DNA of 64,000 nt from contig NC_035793.1 in the NCBI RefSeq assembly GCF_001653235.2, forward strand, positions 1,302,001-1,366,000. Direction: 5' to 3'. Positions 34,491-47,436 of this stretch are shown one piece after another (the first letter of the stretch is position 1; the number at the start of each line of letters is the position of its first letter). The translations under genes and the position numbers were made by a program. The notes under the pieces were generated by a model. That model had not been told where the DNA came from. It worked only from the letters and a program-made list of their open reading frames with translations, and searched no databases. This DNA is from Pochonia chlamydosporia 170 (lineage: Eukaryota > Ascomycota > Sordariomycetes > Hypocreales > Clavicipitaceae).

Positions 34491-34922
34491 ATGTTGTCCA
34501 AATACATCATCGCCCTCGTCGCACTTGGCTTCTCAGCCACCACGTCAGCCCAGCAGCCATGCGGCCTCAAAATTGCTCCCTGCCCGTTCGACCAGCGCTG
34601 CGTTCCTGTCTCCAAGGAATGCACCGACCTCAACCGGTGCCGAGGAACCTGCCAGTTCAAGAACAAGTACACTTCGTGTGGAGGAAAGCGTGTCCACCCC
34701 GTCACCTGCGAGCCTGGCTTTGAGTGCCGCGATGATCCTCGCCTCCCTGAGAGCTGTGGCTTGTCCTGTGATATCCCCGGCATCTGTATGCCCAAGGAGC
34801 CTCATCAGTGCCGTGGATTTGCTGGGTTCGTCTGTCCCAAGGGCTTGCACTGCTATGATACGCCAAAGGATGATTGCGATCCTAACAACGGAGGGGCGGA
34901 TTGCATGGGACTGTGCTTGTAA
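34491..34922 (+). CDS. small secreted cysteine-rich protein, three six-cysteine modules
   Basis: Intronless, 143 residues. A signal peptide (MLSKYIIALVALGFSATTSA) is followed by 18 cysteines, enough for nine disulfides. They fall into three groups of six: residues about 24-54, 63-99 and 106-142. Each module contains C-x5-C with a CPFDQRC, CEPGFEC or CPKGLHC core and a closing C-x3-C or C-x5-C. I do not recognise a named family. Small secreted cysteine-rich proteins of this kind are often effector-like or antimicrobial in fungi, but nothing here shows function. The convergent gene at 35165-35383 encodes one copy of the same module. Confidence 0.8.
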   Translation: MLSKYIIALVALGFSATTSAQQPCGLKIAPCPFDQRCVPVSKECTDLNRCRGTCQFKNKYTSCGGKRVHPVTCEPGFECRDDPRLPESCGLSCDIPGICMPKEPHQCRGFAGFVCPKGLHCYDTPKDDCDPNNGGADCMGLCL

Positions 34923-35164
34923 CGACTTTCTGTGGATTGAGGTGTAATTGGGAACATAGACTGTACTTTGGATAGAAAAAATACTTTTATTGCTTTTCTT
35001 TGACAATGACTTTTGCCCTCGCTTTTAACAAAATGGATCCAGACCCTTCCAGTTTTGCCCACTCTCTGTTCCCCAAACATCTGAATTACGCAAATTTTCC
35101 GTCACAGACTCATATTTCTCTTCAATTGATCCTTGATCATAAATCCCACCAAATCCCAGTAGAC

Positions 35165-35383
35165 TCACCACGGCGCGGTCTTTGTGCAGTATCCATCACA
35201 ATCAGGACAGCGTGGGGGATACTTGCAACCATATCCCTCCGGGCAAGGTATTCCGAGAATAGTGCCACATTTCTCTCCGTTTGGTGCAATTTCAGCACTT
35301 CTAATCTCGTTCATGTCGCTTGGTAAGGCAGCGACAAAGCCGAAAAGGCCAGCTGTGAGAACAAGAGCGACCTTTGCAAGCAT
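35165..35383 (-). CDS. small secreted cysteine-rich protein, single six-cysteine module
   Basis: Intronless, 72 residues. A signal peptide (MLAKVALVLTAGLFGFVAA) and a short acidic propeptide-like stretch precede one module with six cysteines: C-x7-C-x5-C-x5-C-x2-C-x3-C, with core CPEGYGC and ending CDGYC. This matches the third module of the protein at 34491 (CPKGLHC ... CMGLC). The two genes are convergent and 242 bases apart, which suggests local duplication followed by module gain or loss. Function unknown. Confidence 0.72.
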   Translation of the reverse strand: MLAKVALVLTAGLFGFVAALPSDMNEIRSAEIAPNGEKCGTILGIPCPEGYGCKYPPRCPDCDGYCTKTAPW

Positions 35384-36049
35384 GATGTGAAGTTCTTGAA
35401 GCAGCGAGTAAGTGGTGTATTGATGATGAGTTTAAACTTGACGTTCTATTTGAGACACAATGTATTGTTTGTCTCAGGCAGGAACAGTCCCGGCATTTAT
35501 ATCCTCGCTTCGATACCCGTGCCGTGTAACAAACAAGCCACTGATGCCTCGCATCATCACTCATCAACAAACAAAGTTCCAGCCACGGCAGAAAGATATA
35601 TTTAGGCACAAATATTCCAGTAACATGGCACAGGTGGCTGGCTGCATGACGGTTCAAACAGCGAGATTGTCTCATTGGGTGCGAATATGCGTAAACTTAC
35701 ACGAAGAACAAGGAACCAAAGACAAAGCTGTCTCACACATGCATACAATAAAGTTGGTCCAAGAATAGATGGAAGCCTGTTTTCTTCAACGTTTAAACCA
35801 TTCCCATTTGCTATAAAACACAGCACCAGCCCGTTTCCCGTCATTCCCAGCATAAAAGCCCACGTTACTACCCAAAGAGAAGGTTGTTCAGTACCACCAT
35901 GACCACAGTCAGCGGGATACCAAACCAACTGAATGACTCCGAAACGTAGGCTCCGTAACATGTACCGCTCAATACAACCCAAAAGAAAAAGACAGGGAAA
36001 AGAAGGAAAAGTCACATGCTTGTAATAAAACAACGTATGAATGTCATCA
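35384..36049. other. intergenic, 0.67 kb
   Basis: Promoter of the single-module protein and 3' flank of the G-alpha gene; no supported gene. Confidence 0.4.
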
Positions 36050-37508
36050 TCAAAGTATGAGCTGCTTCAAGTTTCGCCTCACAATCATATCCTGCACCGA
36101 TTCCATAGTAATTTTGATCAAGTTCGTATCCGTTGCCGTCGTAAAGTGTCCGTAAATCTCCTTTTCGGGATCTCGGCTATGTGCCAGAAATTTGTTAAGA
36201 AAGTACTTGCTGGCTAGCTTGTAGTCGCCAGGAGGACCGTGGTAATCTATGAAACCGTAGTTGGTAAGGGGGCTGGAAGGCAGCTTCTCTACAAACAAGT
36301 CCATCTTGTTGAGAAACAGGATTATAGAGGAATTCTTAAACCACCGCGAGTTGACGATGGACTCCCACAGCATTAGGGACTCGTTCATTTGGTTCTAAGA
36401 GCTGTAATTAGCTTCGGGATATATGAAACGTAGGTCGTGGAACCACTCACAGCCTCTCTATCCTCGACAAGACACTGGTTGTATCCGCTTATTGCAACCA
36501 GGAATAGCAGGCAGTGTACATCTTCAAAGCAGTGAATCCACTTCTTCCGTTCTGATCTCTGGCCGCCCACGTCAAATATACGATACGTTCTTTGTGCAAT
36601 GCTGAAATGGCACTCTGTAATGCCCGTTGTCTTTAATCTTGAGCAAAGAATGTCTAGATCATTCGGAATATACTCGTCCTTCCAAAGACGATCCAAGTTG
36701 TCAATAAAGCTGCATGATTCCCATTCGTCAGCGCCGCGTTGCTAATTGTTAGCGAGAGTTGTCCACGTACTATGCCAAGTTGTCATGTATCGCGTATTCG
36801 CTACATTTCGCAATTGCTCCTTTGACGCCAGAGTCATTCCACAAAGCTGTTATGGACTCGAAATAATCCGGAGGAAAGCTTTCTTTGTGCCCCAGCTCCT
36901 GCCTTGTCAGAATATGTGCCATGAATTTCTAGAAAAAAGTCGGGTTAGTGTGTCTGAGTCCTGTGTCTCTCGTTGCTCATGGCTGAATGCATCAAATGCG
37001 ACATTGAGAATGACTGGTCATCCGCAGCTCATTCCGAATGCGCTCTGGCACGATTATCCCTCAAAGGGAGGCTTACCTCGTTATCGGCATTGTCAAAATG
37101 AATGGTAAAGTCAGTCATGGCATCGTTGATCATTTCAAAAGTCTCGATAATGTTGTGGAAGATGATCCGCCTCCACCATTGTCTCTCCTGCGTGTGAAAT
37201 CCTCGCGAGTGTATAATCCTCATTTGTTTCAGTATGGTCGACTTGCCGGATTCCCCGGCCCCTATAGCACGAAGCAATACATCAGATTCTGTGTCGAAAA
37301 AAGGCCGCAGTGAGGCAGGTTCCAAGGCCAGAATTCGCATCTGCCGGTGCCTTCCTCATCTCCGCGACGCTTGAAGCTGTCACAACTCACCCAACAAGAG
37401 GATCTTGACCTCATGTGCCATCCGTATTTCATCCTTGCGGATGATGCGGTCGATCTCCTGCGAGCGCGTGGCATCATCGCCCCCCCGGAGGCCGTTAAAA
37501 CACATCAT
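36050..37508 (-). CDS. heterotrimeric G protein alpha subunit, fungal group II
   Basis: Five exons (37508-37391, 37261-37077, 36928-36771, 36709-36451, 36394-36050) join in frame to 354 residues, the standard length. The P-loop GAGESGKST is split by intron 1. Switch I carries LCSRLKTTGI with the GTPase arginine, switch II reads DVGGQRSERKKW, and NKMD binds guanine. The N-terminus MMCFNGLRGGDD has cysteine for palmitoylation but no glycine for myristoylation, and the end is RNLKQLIL without the pertussis-type cysteine; both features mark group II (Neurospora GNA-2 type). TATD replaces the common TCATD motif. It relays receptor signals at the plasma membrane. Confidence 0.92.
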
Positions 37509-38290
37509 GAGAGGCTGCCGTTCGTCCTAACCGACCGTCTTCGACTGACCAGACTTGACGGTGCTTTTTTGGTTCAGGTCGTCGTCACGGTTGGCACAGT
37601 ATGGGGTCACCGGGCCGATGACGATAAGCGCTTTATGCCCATGAAAGGCGGCATGTGGGCACGCAAGTCGGGTCAACTCCACTCCAAGGAAGCAAGGGGA
37701 AAGGAGGACAGATGCTGAAATGGAGTGAAATGGCTCTGTCATGCTTTGTCTGCCGCCTTCTCAGGGATGGGAATTTGTTCCACCCTTAGCTTTTTCGCGT
37801 GGCGTTGCTGCTGAGTCCGCTAGCAGCTGAAGAACTGGATGCGGTTGCTGCCGATTGTCCAAGCGACGGAAGATCCCCGTTGTGGCGGCCAGGGGGGCTG
37901 CAGAAAACGGAGGACACCCTCTTGAGCCCATTCATATTATCAATGGGTTATGACGATTAATGACAGCGGTAGCCTGTGGTAGGCCCCTGGTGTTACCTGG
38001 TTCCCGGATGAACGTTCCTATTCCGAGCGGCTTGTTGGGTTGCAACTGCGTCAGGACTATTGTTGAGGAACCCGGACAGCGTGCCAATGAGACTAGGATG
38101 AGTCAAGGCTCGGCTTTCACTGACATCAGTGAGAAGTCAGTTAACTTAGACTAGTGCTGAAGGAGGTGTTCTAGCCGGGAGTTTCTATTTTCACTAACTA
38201 GCTTACTCCATGTACTACCACCAGTGTTTCACATCAGCGAACTAAACCCTACATATGCAGTCTATCGTCTCACTAAAGCCTACCATACAT
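37509..38290. other. intergenic, 0.78 kb
   Basis: Promoter of the G-alpha gene and 3' flank of the oxidoreductase gene; nothing else recognised. Confidence 0.4.
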
Positions 38291-39784
<1,494 letters not shown>

Positions 39785-40667
39785 CTTTTTGCAATTGCCG
39801 CTGATGATGGATGGACTACAAATGCGTAATTCCTGGTAAGAGTGAAATTGAGCAACTTGGCCTTCTTGTTGCCGAAATCCGACTCAACCAACTCCAAACG
39901 AGTAGTCTGTCCGGGGAAGGTTGCAACCAGCCCATCCTACTTAAGTATATTAACATGCCGTTCGTCACCGTAGTTTCAGTGCCGAAGAACGGGGTTGCCG
40001 CGGCTGGCCGCTCGGTTCAGCTAATCTACTCCATGGAGTGGTCAAGTTCTGCATGCAACATGCGCGGAACCAGACTTCCTATACAGAAAACCATCCCACA
40101 CATCCCAACCTATCGTCAAGTAAACAGTAATAAAACAATTTCAGAGATTTGGAACGTTCACTTTAGAATCTCAATTCTACCTGCACTCTCCTTGTGGCAC
40201 TCTAGTCATGGATCCGAACATTGAAAACTCTATCTCAAAAACTTCCGACTCCAGTTGATTTGTAATAACAGCATTAGTTGCCAAGCTCGACAATCGGCAT
40301 AAATCAAAGGCTATTTTTCCTGGCAACTGAAGCACGGAACCAGGACCGCACCCGGCCTTGTTCAAAACTCCGCTCCTTTGCCCACATCCGCCGAACCTGT
40401 TGGGTGGCATCTATGCAGGAGATTCATCACGCCACTCAATGGGGGCGACTGTTGGTGGTTCCAAGTTGTGGGGCGAAAGATGCATTAATAATGCAAGTTC
40501 CGAGCAAAGACTAGAAGGCGATACTTACTGAATATCCATAATACCGGCAATACTTTATTATTAGATAACTGGTGATGAATCGTATAGTTTAAATACATGC
40601 CGTTTCCATACTCCATCATCTCAACTTACACACCATCAACCTCAACTCCAAACAAACTCCACGAAAA
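39785..40667. promoter_or_regulatory. divergent promoter, oxidoreductase / FrnE-like gene
   Basis: This 883-base gap lies between the reverse-strand oxidoreductase start (39784) and the forward start at 40668. No gene or specific operator is recognised. Confidence 0.4.
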
Positions 40668-41339
40668 ATGACCATCTTCCGCATCGCCGTCACATCCGAC
40701 ACCGTCTGCCCATGGTGCTACGTCGGTCGTCGCCAGCTCCAAAAGGCGCAAAAGCTCTACCTTGAGAAACATCCCACAGCTAATGACTCCTTCGCCGTCA
40801 CCTATTCGCCTTACCAGCTGAACCCTCATTCTCCATCCGGTCCCGGCCACAGCAAGGACAAGCACCAGTTCTACCTGGACAAGTTTGGCGCGGAACGCAC
40901 GTCGATGATGCAGCAGCGCCTCTCTGCAGTCGGAGACCAGCTCAACATTAATTTCAAATTCGGTGGCAAAACGGGAAACACGCGAGATTCACACCGATTG
41001 GTTCATCTTGCAAAGAAGCATGGCAACGAGGTTGAACTAAAGACTGTGGATGGGCTTTTTGCCGCGTATTTTGAGAACGAGCAGGACATCACGGATTATG
41101 AGACGCTCAGGAATGTAGCCAAGAACGCGGGTATTCCTGACGAGGAGTTTGAGAAGGCGATTGTGGAGGGCGATGAAGGCGGCAAGGAGGTTGATCTTGC
41201 GGTGAGAAGGGCAGGGCTCGATGGTATCACTGGTGTGCCGGATTATGTTATCCAGGATAAGTATAGGATAAACGGTGGTCAGGATGCAAGTGTATTTGTG
41301 CAGGCGTTTGAGAAGATTAAGGAGCTGGAGAAGGAGTAG
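40668..41339 (+). CDS. DsbA-family thioredoxin-fold oxidoreductase, FrnE-like
   Basis: Intronless, 223 residues. The thioredoxin fold carries the active-site CPWC at residues 14-17 (SDTVCPWCYVGRRQL) and the helical insertion typical of DsbA. The late segment GITGVPDYVIQDKYRINGGQ carries the cis-proline loop of the FrnE/2-hydroxychromene isomerase branch. No signal peptide is seen, so it is cytosolic, unlike bacterial DsbA. The role is probably thiol-disulfide exchange or glutathione-linked isomerisation. Divergent from the Old Yellow Enzyme-like gene, so the two may share redox-linked control (inference). Confidence 0.9.
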   Translation: MTIFRIAVTSDTVCPWCYVGRRQLQKAQKLYLEKHPTANDSFAVTYSPYQLNPHSPSGPGHSKDKHQFYLDKFGAERTSMMQQRLSAVGDQLNINFKFGGKTGNTRDSHRLVHLAKKHGNEVELKTVDGLFAAYFENEQDITDYETLRNVAKNAGIPDEEFEKAIVEGDEGGKEVDLAVRRAGLDGITGVPDYVIQDKYRINGGQDASVFVQAFEKIKELEKE

Positions 41340-41393
41340 TGTTGGAGATTATTATCACTTTGGGCAGTTATGCTGCTGTGGTATTCAAAAATT

Positions 41394-42851
41394 TCAGGAT
41401 CGGTAAAACACTTCCATCCTCCTTTCGAGGATCCCATCCCATAGTTTGTGCCAGTCAAGGCCGGGAACATAGAAGAGGAACCCCAGTTCCTGGCTCGTCC
41501 ACCAACTTGCTCTATCCATATTCCCTGATCCCAGAACGAGGTACTCATTATCAACCTTTGTCATCTTGAAATGACTCACCACTGGCTCATCCTCTCGTCC
41601 CCTTCTGCGAGCCACTGGCTTGTAGTACAGAATCTCTAGTCTACCCAGCGATACCGGCGGGGCTTCAATATCAGAAGGCTGGCTATTAGCTCTGAGTTGG
41701 TTGTATCGCTTGACAAATTTCTTCAAGCATATTGACGTAGTAGTCCCCGCTGTGACTAGCTGTTCAATGAGCATCATGCCTTGATTAGTTCGGATCTGAA
41801 CATCAACCCCGCGGCCAAGTGCCTCCAACAACGAGTTCAAAACAGGCCACGATGTGACATTCGGCGTCAAGATTGTAATTTGACGTCTAGCATTCGCGAT
41901 GAGTGTAAGCAGTGCAGCATTTAACGGCGTCATGGGCGGATCTGAGTGAGAAAGAAAAGGAAAAAAGCTGAATCTTGGGTTTCTATGATGCGAGGAAGGT
42001 AAAAGTATGGTTGGTATATTGTCGTTCCCAGTCAATTTCAGGGACTTAATCGCAGAGGCGTCGTCCTCAGGTAGAAATCCCGTCTCGCTGTTCGCTGTGT
42101 CCACCGTCTGCGTATCGCCGTCTTGTGCCAAGGGGCTTCCTCTCGGTCCACGCCCATCGTCAATCGCAGTACTCGGATCCGGAGCAATGCCCCAGACTCT
42201 TTGATGGAATGCCATTAGGGTCTGAACGACATCGCCTTCCAACTCAACACAACCCTCAAACCACCTCTCCCAGCTGACGTTGCAGCTCGGTACAAACGCC
42301 CTACATCCATCAATAATGACATACTTGGGGTGCATGACACTAAAGGGAGTGAAGAATAGACTTTTGACAGTGAGCTGAATGCCCCCACTGGCAAGTGTCC
42401 TCTGATCCGGCAGACCAAGTTTACCCCATTGCGATGGCGGATAGAGCTGTCCATCTCTAGATGATGTATGAAATAATTTCTGAAATAGCCCCCATGATGA
42501 GAATCCGATGGTAACCTTTAGCGGAGACCGCGCTGTGCCGTGACCTCTGCGCGAGGCGGCCAAGTCAAGAAGCGCTTCCTTGATGGCGTCGAGGGATGGA
42601 GAGGCCGCCCAGTAACAGGTAACGAAATGCACTGAGGATTTCGCGTTGAGAATGGCTGGAATTATGCCGCGCGTGAATATTGAGTAGCCGGTACCAACGT
42701 AGAGCGTCTGCGGTGAGCTAGTTGTGATTAAACATTCAGGATCGCGAACATGGTGGTTGGGAAGATCGCCAAGCTGTTCCCTTTGTCGCGATAAGAGTAA
42801 TTCCTTCCATGGCCGGACAAACGATGGCGGAAATTCGGGGGGTGTGGACAT
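41394..42851 (-). CDS. phospholipase D-like protein with two HKD motifs
   Basis: Intronless, 485 residues. Two PLD motifs are present and intact: HPKYVIID (His174, Lys176, Asp181) and HFKMTKVD (His427, Lys429, Asp434), each followed by a polar N/S segment (SCNVSWERW and SGNMDRASWW). The spacing is that of the cardiolipin-synthase/PLD-nuclease superfamily, without PX/PH or C2 domains. There is no clear membrane helix. It would hydrolyse or transfer phosphodiester bonds; the substrate (lipid or nucleic acid) is not evident. The region between motifs (about 225-300) is low-conservation and acidic. Confidence 0.85.
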   Translation of the reverse strand: MSTPPEFPPSFVRPWKELLLSRQREQLGDLPNHHVRDPECLITTSSPQTLYVGTGYSIFTRGIIPAILNAKSSVHFVTCYWAASPSLDAIKEALLDLAASRRGHGTARSPLKVTIGFSSWGLFQKLFHTSSRDGQLYPPSQWGKLGLPDQRTLASGGIQLTVKSLFFTPFSVMHPKYVIIDGCRAFVPSCNVSWERWFEGCVELEGDVVQTLMAFHQRVWGIAPDPSTAIDDGRGPRGSPLAQDGDTQTVDTANSETGFLPEDDASAIKSLKLTGNDNIPTILLPSSHHRNPRFSFFPFLSHSDPPMTPLNAALLTLIANARRQITILTPNVTSWPVLNSLLEALGRGVDVQIRTNQGMMLIEQLVTAGTTTSICLKKFVKRYNQLRANSQPSDIEAPPVSLGRLEILYYKPVARRRGREDEPVVSHFKMTKVDNEYLVLGSGNMDRASWWTSQELGFLFYVPGLDWHKLWDGILERRMEVFYRS

Positions 42852-43497
42852 GTCGTACCGGTTTGGCTACATTTGAGTGCTCAATTTGTTCCGTGATATT
42901 TGCAGCACCGAAGTTGTGATGAAGTAGTTTCAATGGTGAAGGGGAGGTGATGAGGAGGTTTCACGTTCAATGTTCGATGTCCTTGTTCCTGGTCTGGCGC
43001 CAACAGAACTGGCCCCCATTTGGTCACTCAGCCACGCTGTGACTGGTGCCTCACTTACACAAATGGCAGTGCACAATCCTCGACTTTATACGCAAGCTTA
43101 AATTGACGCAGCTTTTTCTCTTGTATGGATTGTTTGCTTGGCAAATACTTATATTTTGCACATAGGTTAAGGAATATCTAGTGTTTCTTCTTTTGCTACC
43201 ACGCCACGGCTGTAGAGTAGTACCATGTATCGTCCATCGCATACAAAGTGACCCGTGCCAAGTGCGCATGTCCTGGGCAGCCGACATTGAGACACAATTA
43301 TTACATCAGTTTCACATTTCAGCACACCGTAGTAATTGCAATCAGTTCCTGACTTTGAAGAGTCGAAGTTTTTAGTTATTCGGGCTATGTACTTTGTGAA
43401 AATCACCACAAAAAATATACGTCTCGAATAGAAAGTCGAAGGGAGAGCTTGAGAGAGCTTCGAAAGAGCCAAACCAAGCCAAACCACACCATTCTAT
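42852..43497. other. intergenic, 0.65 kb
   Basis: Promoter of the PLD-like gene and 3' flank of the cellobiohydrolase gene; nothing else recognised. Confidence 0.4.
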
Positions 43498-45059
43498 TCA
43501 CAGGAATGATGGGTTCGCATTCGTCAAAAGTTGAACAAAGTAGGCTTGGAACCAAGTACCAGCTTCTGGAGCAGGCTGCAAAGCATCCGACATACCACAG
43601 TGATAATCATATCGTGCGGCACTGGTATCGCTGGTACCGTCAGACTCGCCGCCTGGCTTCACCCACACAAACGCATCGAGAAGCTCATCACCAGTGTTCG
43701 CAGAAGGGCGAATTCCAAACCCGGTGCCCTTGGCATTGCACCAGTCACCCCATTGGCTTTGACCTGTAGGCTGTTTTCCAGAACGACCCTGGTCGGTGAT
43801 GAAGTGAGCGCCAGACCAGCCATGACTTGTGAGGAGTGGTCCCAAAGCATGAATAAACAACTTTTCATCATACACTGCGTTGCCTTGGGTGTAAGAAGGG
43901 GCAGATGATATGTCCCATGCATTGTAGTTGGCCACATTGGTCGCAAGTCCGCGAAGGGAGCTAGGTGAACCGGCATCCTTGTACACCTGAGCATATAGTT
44001 GGGCAGCCGGGTCTTGGTTTGCTGGCCAGCCTAACCAACCCGCGTGGCCGGCATCCAAATACATGGCAACATTTGGCAGATTGAGCTGTGTTATGGCGTA
44101 GTTCACACATTCCAGGTATGCGGATTTGGCGTTGGAGCACTTGGCAACATTTAGATTGGTCACCAGATTGGCAAGAGAGTCCGGCTCTAGATGTTGTCAG
44201 TACGCCAGCTGCACAGAACCAAAGTTATGTTCTTACCAATAACCAACAGGATTCGAATGTCAGAGTAAGTCGTGACAATTTTGCGAATGGTGTCGATGTA
44301 GTTCTTATACTTGGCCACACCACCATCGGCGATGGAATACTCGCCGTTGGAAGCCGCAGCGGCACAGTCGCGGTCGGGTAGGTCATAGACAACAAATTGA
44401 CCAGCATAGTTACCTCCTTTTTTATTTGCAGCACGAATGTCTGCCAGCGTTTGTTCCATGAGGGGGGTCTTGGATAGGGTATCCCTGTGCTATCGTCAAT
44501 TTGTGGCCCGTTTTAACATTTCCAGGCTACTTACATCCACATGAACGACGGGACCTTAGCTGCTGCCGCTGCGGCAGTAGCCATGGCTCCGGTCAAGCTA
44601 GGAATGGCCAGACTGCTAACCTCGGATGCATAAAAGGCATTGGCCCAAAGATCAACTCCAGAATACGGGTTGCCTTTCCATGTTGCAGTGCCAGAGCCAA
44701 CAGGGGGGGCAGATGTCGTTCCAGTACCAGCGGATGAGGTGGTGGTGCTTGCTTTAGTTGAAGTTGCTTGAGAGCTAGTCGAGGTTGGTGGTCTCGACGA
44801 TGAAGAACTCTGAGCACCAGGAAGACACTGCGAATAATAGGAGTTCTGAGCTACGCATGTGCTGCCAGACGGACAACAAGTTGGGCCTGACCAGTCCTGG
44901 CCACCACACTGTCCCCTATGGCCAATATCAGTGAGAATTCTATCCGTTTTTGGCCATTTGGTCATACCAAGTAGTAGCACAATTCTGTCTTGTCTCAGCC
45001 GGGGCGCAGGCGACCAGTGAAGCAAAGGCTGCCAGTGTTATAAATGTTCGTCCAGCCAT
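43498..45059 (-). CDS. cel6A: cellobiohydrolase II, CBM1-GH6
   Basis: Four exons (45059-44968, 44915-44535, 44484-44237, 44186-43498) join in frame to 469 residues, the family length. Order: signal peptide [22 protein letters not shown]1 ([15 protein letters not shown] ... YYSQC, residues 31-63), Ser/Thr-rich linker to about 115, then the GH6 domain. [10 protein letters not shown] holds the catalytic acid Asp197 and VIEPDSL (Glu241-Pro-Asp243) is the second GH6 signature; [15 protein letters not shown] is also present. It releases cellobiose from the non-reducing ends of cellulose with inversion. Intron 1 splits the first Trp of the CBM. TATA and CCAAT elements lie upstream. Confidence 0.96.
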
Positions 45060-46004
45060 GGTAATGGTGCTAGCAACTTGAAAGATTCTGTGTCATTGCT
45101 GACACTGATCTTTGAAATGAAGAACAAGACCCAAGTCTTATACTTCTACCAATGCAATATTGGGCTTTTTGGCAACTATCGTGACGTAGCATTTCGGCAA
45201 GGCGGGACGACGTATGCTAACCAATTCAGCCGGACTCGACACTTGCACGATGAAATTATACCCAGTGTCTTGTAAAGTCGAACCAGCACAATCAGGTATA
45301 ATTCACCAAGTCGGATGAGCAGTCCTCCCCGGCCTCACGGATGTTGAACATGAATTCATATTTTGTATCTCCGGATCTCACTCCGCAATGCCGAAAGACA
45401 CCACCTCATTATAGAGCCAGAAACGGCCCGAGAGACTATCGCGGTTGAGACTCGAGAGAATTAGGAAGGTGGCAAGCCAGGACCATGAAATAGTGTATGG
45501 CTGAACATTTGGCTATATCCCCTCTCCTTCAATGCCGCAAAGATGTGATCTATATGTTTCCTCTAGTGCCGGATAAAACCTGGGGTCGGAAAGGCGGCAC
45601 AGTGAACCGAAATTGCTGGCTACATGATGAAGCTTGCAGGTCTACATCGCAACGGTTCTTCATTTTTGAAGATCGTTCCTGAGCGGAACCAGCCCCCACC
45701 AATTCTGTCGTGACATTTTCCTTACCCGACACAATTCGAATCGATGAGGCTGGTTGGAAGGAACTTGGGATGATGTGGAGGGATTGCTTTGATGTTTGGA
45801 GAGGTCCAGTCACCAATGCCGCCTCACCGCCTCAGAGCTTCAAGCGGCAGAATTTGTCCCCTCCATTTGCGCCGCCTCCTTTCCTGTGAGCTCCACGACG
45901 ACCGCATTCGAGCTTCACTGCCCACAACACACCACGCCGCCCTTGCCGACCGGGTGATTTGGAGAGGCAGCTGCTAAACTCTCTCCATCCCGAATTTGCC
46001 CAGC
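45060..46004. promoter_or_regulatory. divergent promoter, cellobiohydrolase / AP-2 mu
   Basis: This 945-base gap separates two head-to-head genes with very different expected control, one inducible and one housekeeping. No gene lies within it. Confidence 0.5.
45136..45169 (-). promoter_or_regulatory. TATA, CCAAT and possible XYR1-type site of the cellobiohydrolase gene
   Basis: On the reverse strand, GTATAAGA (45136-45143) and CCAAT (45159-45163) lie about 80 and 100 bases before the ATG at 45059. GGCTTTT at 45163-45169 on the forward strand fits the loose GGC(A/T)4 form described for the cellulase activator XYR1. Such short sites occur by chance, so only the TATA/CCAAT pair is reasonably supported. 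Confidence 0.4.
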
Positions 46005-47436
46005 ATGATTTCCGGCGTCCTCATCTTTAATCAGAAAGGCGAGAACCTCATCTTCCGCGCTTTTCGCAATGACTGCCGGCCCCGCCTAGCCGACGTCTTC
46101 CGCATCCAAGTCATTTCCAATGCTCAAGTTCGATCGCCCATCTTGACCCTGGGGAGCACCACCTTTAGTCATGTCAAGCACGAAAATATCTATCTGGTGG
46201 CCATCACCAAGAGCAACGCCAATGCTGCATTGGTATTCGAATTTTTGTACCGACTGATCCAGCTGGGAAAGGGATATTTCGGCAAGTTTGACGAAGAAGC
46301 TGTCAAGAACAACTTTGTGCTGGTCTACGAGTTACTCGACGGTATGCGATCACCATCGTGCTTACATCTGACCTATGAGGATACTGACGGGCAGCACCAG
46401 AAATTATTGACTTCGGCTACCCACAAAATACCGAGACAGACACGCTCAAAATGTATATTACCACAGAAGGCGTCAAATCCGAGGCGCGACCAGAAGATAC
46501 CTCCAAGATTACCATGCAAGCAACTGGTGCCCTGTCATGGAGAAAGGCAGATGTCAAATACAGAAAGAACGAAGCATTTGTCGACGTCATCGAAGATGTC
46601 AACCTCCTCATGTCTGCTACCGGCGCAGTTCTGAGAGCTGATGTGAACGGTCAGATTGTCATGCGGGCCTATCTGTCCGGCACACCAGAGTGCAAGTTTG
46701 GCCTCAACGATAGGCTATTACTTGATAACGACGGTTTGCTTACGCTGCCCAGCGGAAACCGGATGGGCACAAAGGCGACAAAAGCCGCAGCTGGCAGTGT
46801 CTCGCTCGAAGATTGCCAGTTCCATCAGTGCGTCAAGTTGGGAAAGTTTGATACCGATAGAATTATCAGTTTTGTACCTCCAGATGGCGAGTTCGAGTTG
46901 ATGCGCTATCGCGCCACAGAGAACGTAAACCTCCCATTCAAGGTTCATGCCATTGTCAACGAGGTTGGGCGAACCAAGGTCGAGTACAGCATAGGCGTCA
47001 AGGCGAACTTTGGCTCTAAACTGTTTGCCACCAATGTCGTTGTACGGATACCGACGCCTTTGAATACGGCCAAGATTGTTGAGAGGGTAACACAAGGCAA
47101 GGCGAAGTATGAGCCTAGTGAAAACTGCATTGTCTGGAAGATTGGTCGATTTACAGGCCAGAGTGAGTATGTGCTTAGTGCTGAAGCTCTCTTGACGAGT
47201 ATGACGAATCAGCGAGCTTGGAGTCGGCCACCACTCAGCATGAACTTTAGCCTCCTCATGTTCACGAGCTCGGGGCTATTGGTGCGTTATCTCAAGGTCT
47301 TTGAGAAGAGCAACTATTCCAGTGTGAAATGGGTGCGATATATGACCAGGGCAGGCTCATACGAAATTCGGTGAGTCACACATTCCCAACTTGCCTGTTA
47401 CTTTTGCAGTCGTCATTAACATTAATCAGATTTTGA
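46005..47436 (+). CDS. apm4: AP-2 complex subunit mu
   Basis: Three exons (46005-46341, 46401-47370, 47430-47436) join in frame to 437 residues, as expected for mu2. The N-terminal longin-like domain starts MISGVLIFNQKGENLIFRAF and runs to about 140; the C-terminal mu homology domain (about 165-437) contains NVNLPFKVHAIVNEVGRTK and ends YEIRF. It belongs to the clathrin adaptor at the plasma membrane and binds cargo and lipid. The last exon has only seven bases, coding part of Arg, Phe and stop; without it the protein would end at the GTG donor and lose the final Phe. The start at ATG 46005 gives the conserved N-terminus. Confidence 0.95.
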
